A stretch of DNA of 36,916 nucleotides from positions 1 through 36,916 of the forward strand of contig JAHOYU010000175.1 of NCBI GenBank assembly GCA_019038625.1, read 5' to 3'. Shown here one piece after another: positions 1 to 7,081 of this stretch. How positions within the stretch are numbered: the stretch's first letter is position 1; every line of letters begins with the position of its first letter. The DNA comes from Candidatus Latescibacterota bacterium (GTDB lineage Bacteria; Krumholzibacteriota; Krumholzibacteriia; Krumholzibacteriales; Krumholzibacteriaceae). The position numbers were made by a program, and so were the translations under genes. The notes below the pieces were generated by a model. The model ran no database searches. It was not told the DNA's origin and saw only the letters and a list, made by a program, of their open reading frames with translations.

Positions 1-296
1 ACTACGGCCCGTTGGCTGTCGGAATAGACGCGTCCGAGCTGTTCCTTTATTATTCGGGCGGCCTGTACACTGATCCGGCCAGCGCTGCCGAGTTGAACCA
101 TGTCGTGGTCCTTGTCGGCTGGGATTCTCAGGGTTGGATAATAAAGAATTCATGGGGGACCGGCTGGGGAGAAGACGGATACGGTCATATCGCCTTCGGC
201 GCTATCATGCAGCATAGCTACGTCTTCGCCTGCGTCTCCACTCCAGTCAGTGTGGAAAAGAGCACCTGGGGTTCGCTCAAGCAATTGGGGCGCTGA
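1..296 (+). CDS. Papain-family (C1A) cysteine protease, C-terminal part
   Basis: This is the 3' end of a gene that begins before the window; the open frame runs in from base 3 (YGPLAVGIDAS...). The sequence shows the papain-family catalytic histidine region (LNHVVVLVGW) and the asparagine region (IIKNSWGTGWGEDGYG), so two of the three catalytic residues are visible; the cysteine lies off the window. Papain-like enzymes hydrolyse peptide bonds, and in bacteria of this style they are usually exported. The last residues, STWGSLKQLGR, resemble the C-terminus of the exported protein at 35973-36614, so the end looks natural even though a truncated IS3 transposase abuts the TGA stop at 294-296. Family assignment is firm; substrate and export are inferred. 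Confidence 0.85.
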   Translation, partial: YGPLAVGIDASELFLYYSGGLYTDPASAAELNHVVVLVGWDSQGWIIKNSWGTGWGEDGYGHIAFGAIMQHSYVFACVSTPVSVEKSTWGSLKQLGR

Positions 297-851
297 CGCT
301 GGAAGTCCACGCCAGCTCTTTATACGCTCAAGAACACGTACTATTCGTTCTCCTGACAGTGATGTATCTATCTCGATATCCAAGATCTCTCTTACTCCTT
401 CATCAAGCACATTAAAGGTCCTGAACCGGCGACCTATATAAAGCGTGTCGTGCATAAATTCTATCGACCAGACAGCGTTGGGCTCAGCAGGCACCTCAAG
501 AGTCTCATGGGTTCGCACAGGTAGCCGCTTCTTTGTCTTGCGCCGTTGGTTCAGGCCTAGCTCCTTGTATACCCGGTATATCCGCTTGTGATTCCACCGG
601 TGGCCATCCAGCCTGATCCGATCAAAACACTTCCAGAACCCCCAGCGTATGTTGTCTTCCATAAGCTCCTGAAGTGCATCTATCACTTCTCGATCTCTTG
701 CCAGCTTATCTACCAACGGCCGGTACCAGGCTGAACGTGATTGTCCTACCGCCCCGCATGCTTTTCGTATAGACAGTTTCTTCTCCGCCACCAGATACTC
801 TGCCACTTCTCGCCTCTTTGGTAGCGTAAGCTCCCATACACATACTGACAA
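297..851 (-). pseudogene. IS3-family transposase OrfB, 3'-truncated remnant
   Basis: Reading leftward from 851 (TTG), the protein has the helix-turn-helix region of IS3-type OrfB (KLSIRKACGAVGQSRSAWYR), a helical linker with KRIYRVYKELGL, and the start of the DDE integrase core (VWSIEFMHDTLYIGRRFRTF). Homology stops after ERIKSWRGLPA, just where the second catalytic Asp segment (DNGPEF-like) should follow; the open frame continues to 150 but that part is antisense to the protease. Two thirds of the catalytic core is therefore missing and the element cannot transpose by itself. No OrfA is visible upstream. The first catalytic residue is Glu (WSIEF) where Asp is usual. Confidence 0.85.
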
Positions 852-1124
852 GCAATTTTCACTTCAGCTCAGGGGGGCAATAATCCCGTCCATTACCTTT
901 GAATAGGAACTGATTTACTTACTAATATTTCATTGAAGATTGTCATCGTATGAAAATGTACAATTATCCTTTTGGAGAATAACCAAGTTATTTAGTTGCA
1001 CTAAAATTGGGGGAAGTCCCCCTATCTGATCACCTACTAACTATTTCGTGAGGACATGACTCCAAATCACACGAACATTATAACATTACAAATATTCATT
1101 TCGATCAATATTTACAGACGTTCA
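852..1124. other. Non-coding remnant between IS3 fragment and operon end
   Basis: I see no gene in this stretch. It should contain OrfA of the IS3 element if that were intact, but no OrfA-like frame is present, so the element's left part is also deleted. The only structure is a G5/C5 hairpin at 1009-1022. It may be a terminator for the minus-strand operon or what is left of the IS terminal repeat, since GGGGAAGTCC also occurs in the inverted repeats at 34462-34486 and 35601-35625. Confidence 0.5.
1001..1022 (-). terminator. Candidate rho-independent terminator of the 12-gene operon
   Basis: On the minus strand GGGGG-ACTT-CCCCC forms a 5-bp GC stem with a 4-nt loop, followed by AATTTTAG. It lies about 100 nt beyond the stop of the last operon gene (1125). 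The U-run is short, so termination would be weak. The same bases could instead be an IS3 terminal repeat. Confidence 0.35.
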
Positions 1125-2156
1125 TCAGTTAAATATCGACTCAATGATATTCTCCACGAGATTTCCAGGATCGATATTTGGCCGTAGTATTATCCCGAGG
1201 TTCCCGGTGAATACTCCAACTAATCCAATAAGTGAAAAGTAGAATGCTTTCCTTGGAAGGATAATAATAAGTATTGTGTAAATAATCACCCAACCCAGCA
1301 TAATGCCAAAAGCACGCAAGATCGCTATCTTTTTAGCGGAATAGTATTTTTTATTTAAAATTAGTCCTTCCTTAATACTGTTTATTCTCACTTTTCTCAA
1401 AGCTGCCAGCATTTTAAATCCTTTCCGCATCTCCATCCCCGTTAATCCAAAAGGCACAAGCACTAGATAACAGACAGGTATTATGACAACAACGAATATT
1501 ACAAGAGACAGAATTAGACCAAAGATAGAACCAAGTATATTCTTAAAGGATATAACCGTCTTTAACTTACTCTTTATTTTTATAAATATTGGAACTGAAG
1601 GATCGAGGCTGTCGAGAATAGGAATATCGGCCGTCACCGCTTCAGTTTTTGAAAAGCTCATTGCTACATACCCATAATTGCTTGCTCTTTTGTAACGTGC
1701 TCGACAATAGAATCCTTTTTCGTTCACTCCATATATACGTTCTATGGTTGAGTATGGAAAATGATTATTCACTCTCCTTTCCTCCTTGAGTTCCCCCATA
1801 CCGACAAACATATTTCGATCACTATCAGCAAATTTTTCAAGGTCAATATTTAAACCTGATTTATATGCGTAAAGTCCGAGACTAATTAACTGGTCCGGTG
1901 ACGTAATACTGAACCTGAAGAAAGATTCTGGATCATCCACCCTATTCAGATGCCATCCCTCAGGCATTCTGACTGAAAAGTGGTATTCTATATCTGAGAC
2001 GATACTGGAATTGGAATCGTCAAGATCAGTTCCTGGATGAAAGTACCCTTCCAGCGCCCAAATAGTAACAAAAGCTATTGAAAGAATAATGAGGAAGTAA
2101 ATCAGAGCAGATAACCAGTCTATAGATTTAAATAATGTTTTTATCTTCAAATCCAT
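1125..2156 (-). CDS. Polytopic membrane protein with extracytoplasmic domain, unknown function
   Basis: This 343-aa protein has one membrane segment near residues 15-36, a soluble region of about 150 residues, and three further hydrophobic segments near 207-235, 282-302 and 304-325. The soluble part (FSVRMPEGWHLNRVDDPESFFRFSI and onward, near residues 57-190) has the feel of PsbP/DcrB-like domains, which often start with a PxGW motif, but that is only a suggestion. The ATG at 2156 is preceded by GAGGAG at an 8-nt spacing. It is the last gene of the minus-strand operon, 43 bp after the 129-aa gene, and is visibly more AT-rich than the upstream operon genes, so it may be a later addition. No enzyme motif is seen. 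Confidence 0.75.
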   Translation of the reverse strand: MDLKIKTLFKSIDWLSALIYFLIILSIAFVTIWALEGYFHPGTDLDDSNSSIVSDIEYHFSVRMPEGWHLNRVDDPESFFRFSITSPDQLISLGLYAYKSGLNIDLEKFADSDRNMFVGMGELKEERRVNNHFPYSTIERIYGVNEKGFYCRARYKRASNYGYVAMSFSKTEAVTADIPILDSLDPSVPIFIKIKSKLKTVISFKNILGSIFGLILSLVIFVVVIIPVCYLVLVPFGLTGMEMRKGFKMLAALRKVRINSIKEGLILNKKYYSAKKIAILRAFGIMLGWVIIYTILIIILPRKAFYFSLIGLVGVFTGNLGIILRPNIDPGNLVENIIESIFN

Positions 2157-2199
2157 ACAAGTTACTCCTCAATTTATTACTGATCGCCTTGAAGTGCTG

Positions 2200-2589
2200 C
2201 TAGAAGATTCTTATCGATTCGAGTACCAGCATTACGGCTTCAGTACCAAATCCGATTACTTTATCTATGATCTTTTTCATGGATGGATCATCCATCATTT
2301 CCGCGAAAAGTTTTTCCTGTTCTTTGGCCCACAGCTCCGGATCCTGTATTGAATTTACTTCATCGATCCTGTTATTCCAGTATTCCGCTTTTGACTTGAG
2401 TTGATGCACATCGTATCTAGTCAGCTCGGTATCGAAATCAAGCAGGTTGATCATAATGTTTGCCATCGGATTTTCAGTCTGCCCAATTATCTCAGAAAGG
2501 TAAAGAGTTTCTACGAAGTAATACCAGCTACCGTATATCGACGCGCAAAGAGTGGCTCCGGCGACAAGTATTATGACTATTTTTTTCAC
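2200..2589 (-). CDS. Small signal-anchored protein, unknown
   Basis: This 129-aa protein starts at GTG (2589-2587) with GAGGGA just upstream. It has a hydrophobic N-terminus (residues 4-20, IVIILVAGATLCASIYG) that is a signal peptide or membrane anchor. The rest is a charged helical region ending in a second mildly hydrophobic helix (VIGFGTEAVMLVLESIRIF). I do not recognise a family. It follows the beta-helix gene by 13 bp and precedes the last operon gene by 43 bp, so co-transcription is likely. Like the next gene it is AT-rich. Confidence 0.65.
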   Translation of the reverse strand: MKKIVIILVAGATLCASIYGSWYYFVETLYLSEIIGQTENPMANIMINLLDFDTELTRYDVHQLKSKAEYWNNRIDEVNSIQDPELWAKEQEKLFAEMMDDPSMKKIIDKVIGFGTEAVMLVLESIRIF

Positions 2590-2602
2590 TTATCCCTCAC
2601 AT

Positions 2603-4744
2603 TCAGCTTATCAATCTTCCAGATAACTTAGCCAAAGTTTTCCAGACCCAGGGCAATTTCGTCTTGTTGTCTATGATTTTTGTCTTTGACTGTCTTGCGA
2701 GGCTGATCGACCTTCCCGAATCGGTAAAGGAACATCTGCTGAATCCGGCATTACTCCACATCCCTATCCTGACTGCCTTTTTCCTGTTGTCCGAAAACTT
2801 ACAATCCGACAGATCGATAGATACTCCTCCGAATACTTTTATACCTGGACCGAGATTTCCTTTGAATCCCCCTGTCTGTACGGACATGTCGAGGTGTCCT
2901 ATTCCAAGTATTCCTTCGAGATGATTATTTTCGAATTTAGTCCCCCTGATACTGACTGCCCCGGGCTTTCCTTCATCCTGTTTTCCGACCAGAGTCACTC
3001 CCGGTCCCATGTTGTTATTTATTTCGTTTTCTTTGAATGAAACTGATTCTACTTCGTCCATATATATTCCGCACAACCCGTTACCCAGAATCGTCGATTC
3101 ATTGATTTCCAGCTCCCTGACACCCACAGCCCACATCCCACACCTGTAGTTCTTTTCCATTATTATTCCCTGCAATATTATCTCGGACAATGGACCAGCA
3201 AGGATCCCGCTTTCTCTGCAGTTCCTCGCGGCAGTGCTTTTCAGTTTTGCTTTGGAGCCCTTACCCAGAATCAGACCATTCCCTCCGGGTCCGTCAACGA
3301 TGCAATTGATGATATCCGCCGTTCCTCCATCCACCACTCTGATTCCAGCAGCATTCCCACGGAAAAATTTACATGCCTCCAATCTGACTGCTTCATCAAC
3401 TCTTCCAACAACGAATTGATCGGCCCCTGAGTCCGAGATTTCCACATCTTTATACAAACCCGTGGCTGAGTTCTGGAGCAGGATTCCAGAACCCCGTGAA
3501 TCCCTTATCTTTGTATTTGACACCGTCGGTCTCGCACCAGACATGACATAGATACCGACACCGCATCCATCCAATTTACAGTCATCGATATTGGATGCTG
3601 ATCCATCGATAACTATTATTCCCGCTCCTGAAATGTCTTTTATCTTGTTATTTTCCAGAGTTATGCCCGAATCTCCGGAAACCTGAATACCGTTTCCTTT
3701 GCCATCAGCTATAGTACATCTTATCATTTCTGTCCCCGGGCAATCCTCAATTCGGCAGGCTACCGATCCAGAATCTATCATTTTACTATCCGACAACAAC
3801 AGTTTTCCTTTAGACGCAATTACCTGCTCTATTCCACCCACAAAGGACGAATTCGAGACCGAACATTCCCCGCCAATGATCTCCAGATGGGAAGCACTTC
3901 TCCCCCTGAGTTTGATCTCGTCCAGACTCAGATGGTCCGGAGCCTCCAAATTGATGGATCTCGTACAGCCATCGACATCAACTTTTCTTATTCCCCCATG
4001 CGATCCACTTGATTCCAATCCTATAGCAAATCCAGAGATTTTCAGACTGGATAGTTCAAGTGCATTCTCGGCAACGCCTATTATGCCCGTCCCCCTGGGT
4101 TTAAAGAGTTCCGTGTTTTTCTGTTTGCCTTCCTGACCGGCCACTACACCATTAATGCTTGTTTGCGATACAGTTAAGCTCGCACCACGCTCACATTTTA
4201 TTCCATAATCTCCCGGTTGGCTGATAGACGATCCGGTCAATATGAACATCGCTTTTTCTTGAATATTTATCCCAAGCCCTTTCCTGCAGTCAAAACGGCA
4301 CCCATCCATTTTCAAACATCCGGTGTGGATGTCAACGAGAGGAAATCCGCCTTCGTCCAGGCCCCGAAACACACTGATATCGTTTAGGACAACATCCTCA
4401 CTGAAAACCTTTATTGCCGGAGACGAAACAGTCTCGAGGAATACCTCTCCTCCTCCACCATCTGCTTTTTTCAGGGTTATTGGCTTATCGATTATAACCG
4501 GTTCCCTGTATCTCCCTGGTGGTATCTCAATAATCCCGCCAGGTTTCACTGCAAGTACCGCGTCACGTATGTTCTCTATACCGGAATCCGACCCCAGGAG
4601 AACACTATCCAGATAGTTGAGATGTGCCCCGGCCTCTTCCTCCGTCTGGACCAAAGGAGTGTCGCATGACCTGTAGCAGACAAAACCGTTAGCTGCCGCG
4701 TTTTCGTCTAGCCATTTTCTTCTGCATGCCGGACAGATATACAT
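2603..4744 (-). CDS. Zinc-ribbon and right-handed beta-helix protein
   Basis: The start is placed at ATG 4744, which has AAGGA six bases upstream and follows the previous stop by one base; in-frame TTG 4765 and ATG 4762 would overlap that gene. The protein is about 713 aa. The first 30 residues hold CPAC...CYRSC, a CxxC/CxxxC pair that looks like a zinc ribbon. The remainder is a series of about 20-25-residue repeats (for example NGIQVSGDSGITLENNKIKD, SGILLQNSATGLYKDVEISD) typical of parallel beta-helix proteins of the pectate-lyase/NosD fold. There is no signal peptide, so it is probably cytoplasmic, unlike most beta-helix enzymes. No catalytic signature is seen. A scaffold or binding role in the operon's complex is inferred. 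Confidence 0.8.
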   Translation of the reverse strand: MYICPACRRKWLDENAAANGFVCYRSCDTPLVQTEEEAGAHLNYLDSVLLGSDSGIENIRDAVLAVKPGGIIEIPPGRYREPVIIDKPITLKKADGGGGEVFLETVSSPAIKVFSEDVVLNDISVFRGLDEGGFPLVDIHTGCLKMDGCRFDCRKGLGINIQEKAMFILTGSSISQPGDYGIKCERGASLTVSQTSINGVVAGQEGKQKNTELFKPRGTGIIGVAENALELSSLKISGFAIGLESSGSHGGIRKVDVDGCTRSINLEAPDHLSLDEIKLRGRSASHLEIIGGECSVSNSSFVGGIEQVIASKGKLLLSDSKMIDSGSVACRIEDCPGTEMIRCTIADGKGNGIQVSGDSGITLENNKIKDISGAGIIVIDGSASNIDDCKLDGCGVGIYVMSGARPTVSNTKIRDSRGSGILLQNSATGLYKDVEISDSGADQFVVGRVDEAVRLEACKFFRGNAAGIRVVDGGTADIINCIVDGPGGNGLILGKGSKAKLKSTAARNCRESGILAGPLSEIILQGIIMEKNYRCGMWAVGVRELEINESTILGNGLCGIYMDEVESVSFKENEINNNMGPGVTLVGKQDEGKPGAVSIRGTKFENNHLEGILGIGHLDMSVQTGGFKGNLGPGIKVFGGVSIDLSDCKFSDNRKKAVRIGMWSNAGFSRCSFTDSGRSISLARQSKTKIIDNKTKLPWVWKTLAKLSGRLIS

Positions 4745-4745
4745 A

Positions 4746-5387
4746 TTATTCCTTGATTTCATCAAGGTTGCTTTGTGATCGTCTTAACTTCAGATTTATT
4801 CTTCTGGCGACTTCACTGAACAAGTCATCCCCAAGATCCAGCGCCGGATCAACCACTATATCCGTATCGCTCGGTTCCGAAACCGTGAAAATCGCTTTTC
4901 CCTGGATAACCGGTGTTTTCCCAAGTTTGTGCATGTTGATCACCGTCCCAGGTGCCGGTTTTCGTACCTGTAATCTCTCCTGCCCGGACATGATATTGTA
5001 TTCTTCACCCCTCATATTATCTTCCTCTTCCTGATCATGATAGGTCACACCAGAAAGATCCGGTCCGGAGTTTTTCCATCCTGCTCGTTTTACTTCGCGG
5101 ATAGAGCTTATCTGTCTATATGCCCGTCCTTTTTCAGTCTTTTTTTCAATAATTGTTTCAACAACTTCTTCTGTCACTTCGTTTATTTCCGCGCTTTCGA
5201 TTTCCTCGATTTCTACGGGATCATCTACGTCCCCTACTACAACCTCATCCTCTTCAATCGGAACCTGAAGCATTGTATCGTCTACCTCAATTCCCTGGTC
5301 ATCTGAGACCACATCAGGTTCTCCCCGGCTTCTTTTTCGAGTCTTAACTCTGCTGATCGCATCCTTTATCCAATTTATTATCTTCAT
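4746..5387 (-). CDS. Acidic, largely disordered protein, unknown
   Basis: This 213-aa protein begins with an amphipathic basic stretch (MKIINWIKDAISRVKTRKRS), continues as a long acidic low-complexity region (residues about 25-85, many E, D and V), and ends in a more ordered region. No signal peptide or membrane segment is present. Its ATG overlaps the previous stop by 4 bp (ATGA at 5384-5387), which suggests translational coupling. The basic N-terminal helix could bind membrane or an acidic partner. The architecture suggests an adaptor or linker subunit; I cannot name a family. Confidence 0.65.
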   Translation of the reverse strand: MKIINWIKDAISRVKTRKRSRGEPDVVSDDQGIEVDDTMLQVPIEEDEVVVGDVDDPVEIEEIESAEINEVTEEVVETIIEKKTEKGRAYRQISSIREVKRAGWKNSGPDLSGVTYHDQEEEDNMRGEEYNIMSGQERLQVRKPAPGTVINMHKLGKTPVIQGKAIFTVSEPSDTDIVVDPALDLGDDLFSEVARRINLKLRRSQSNLDEIKE

Positions 5388-7081
5388 GCTGTTTGTCCGC
5401 CATTTTCCACAGTATTTTTTTCATGTCTCGAATCGAATTCCCCTTCCAACCCGAGCACAGATATCATTTTTGATTCTTTCCCATCGATTCTACGATCGGA
5501 AAACACCATGGCCTGGACAAGCATCTGCCCGAGTGAAGAGATGCCAATACCAGAATTGGCAAAACATCCATTACTGAGTGGGTCGAAGGTGTCGCGCCTG
5601 CGCCGAAAAACAGTCTCGGGCCGGTACCTTATCCAGGATGAGATGTACTCCTCGATAGAAGTGATATTATCCTGGCGATTAAGCAGTTCTTTGACTCCGT
5701 TTCCAATTGCAGCAGGCTCTCTTTTCATCCAATCCTTTTCGCCCATTTCGAGAACCAGCTCCGAGAGTTCCTCTTCGCCTATAACAAGACATAGCTCGTA
5801 ACTTTTACAGAATTCTCTTATCACTGAATTGTGTCGTTTCCCTATTCGGCCTGACACAGTGGCGGACAGATACATTATCTCCAGCAGGTCCCTTACGATA
5901 TCTAGAGGTTCCGGTCCGGTCCAGGTCATCTCAAGATTTTCTTCCTGTTCTTCCTTCGATACGATGAAACTCCTGTCCGAGAGTTTAAGTCGTGAATCCC
6001 TGAATCGTAGCGCTCCAGCGTGATTACCAGCGGGGAGATAATGGTACTGTGATATCTTATTGAACGAAAACAAGGTCGAGAATACTCGTCCTGCGGCCTT
6101 ACCTTTACCAACGGCTCTCAGATCCTGGCATGCAAAATCTACTGGCTCAGATGGATCTATCTGCGGAAGTGGAGTAAGTCCATCCAGAAATAGATCGGGG
6201 ACTGGTGATGTTTTCGGATGCCTCGATTCTTCCTCCAGTGCCAGGATCTCTTCAAGTGTTTTGACCCGGAGCTTACGAAAAACAAGGATAAGAATGATCC
6301 ATATCACGATTAATGATCCGGATATTATCAGATGAGTGTTCCTGTCGATCGGGATCCGGGAAGACAGTTCAAAAAGAGGCCTGATTGAATCAGATAGTGC
6401 TAGCAGAGAAGTCGATGCCAGGACTGTCATTAGAATAATACTGAGATTCCCGAAAAGGATCTTACTCGTTCCTTTTCGGAAAATCGCTGCTCTATACCCT
6501 TTTAATCGGGTAAACAACTTCGCCGATCTCTTCCAGAAAAGCCACTCCCTGTACCGGTCTATCGAATAAATAATGTTTGCGAGAGAAAGAGTCACAGAAT
6601 ACCAGAGGAGAACCAGGAGCATCATCGCAGTTCTCACGGAGAGAAAAACAAGACTGTCCGATATGACCTGCAGAACCTTCCGGATGAAACTCTCAGTGTA
6701 TCTGAATATCGTCCAATCGGGAAATTCATCGACTTTCAGCAACTCTATCGAGTTGTTGAGAAGCAAGGCAGCCTTCTCCGGAGTCAGGAAATAAAAATAG
6801 ACCGCGGATGATATGGCAATTATTGAAAAGACGAGCGGGATCAGAGGATCGGAAGGGATATTGTCGATACTCGTAAATCTACGCGGCAAAAACAGCCTGG
6901 ATAGATGCAGGATACTGCCGACCGGCGGCAAAAGCCTGCGTATCAGGCGAAGAGGCTTATCTCGCAAGAATCGCCTTAATGGTGCCACCGAAATGCTGTA
7001 TCCTGGTTCTATTACGGATGACGCGGACGGCAATCCTGTTTCAGTACTTTTGGACATTCCTGTCATAGTAGGTGTCATCAA
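5384..7081 (-). CDS. Four-segment membrane protein, possible TerB-like C-terminal region
   Basis: This 565-aa protein has a basic N-terminus, hydrophobic segments near residues 81-100, 150-172, 211-230 and 251-268, then about 290 cytoplasmic residues. Two stretches in the soluble part, YLSATVSGRIGKRHNSVIREF and LVQAMVFSDRRIDGKESKMI, resemble the helix-(A/D)G-x-I-helix pattern of TerB-like domains (usual pattern ADGxIDxxE). The resemblance is weak and the acidic metal-site residues are mostly missing, so I treat it as a hint only. ATGA overlaps tie it to both neighbours (7078-7081 and 5384-5387). It is likely a membrane subunit of the operon-encoded complex. Confidence 0.7.
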   Translation of the reverse strand: MMTPTMTGMSKSTETGLPSASSVIEPGYSISVAPLRRFLRDKPLRLIRRLLPPVGSILHLSRLFLPRRFTSIDNIPSDPLIPLVFSIIAISSAVYFYFLTPEKAALLLNNSIELLKVDEFPDWTIFRYTESFIRKVLQVISDSLVFLSVRTAMMLLVLLWYSVTLSLANIIYSIDRYREWLFWKRSAKLFTRLKGYRAAIFRKGTSKILFGNLSIILMTVLASTSLLALSDSIRPLFELSSRIPIDRNTHLIISGSLIVIWIILILVFRKLRVKTLEEILALEEESRHPKTSPVPDLFLDGLTPLPQIDPSEPVDFACQDLRAVGKGKAAGRVFSTLFSFNKISQYHYLPAGNHAGALRFRDSRLKLSDRSFIVSKEEQEENLEMTWTGPEPLDIVRDLLEIMYLSATVSGRIGKRHNSVIREFCKSYELCLVIGEEELSELVLEMGEKDWMKREPAAIGNGVKELLNRQDNITSIEEYISSWIRYRPETVFRRRRDTFDPLSNGCFANSGIGISSLGQMLVQAMVFSDRRIDGKESKMISVLGLEGEFDSRHEKNTVENGGQTA

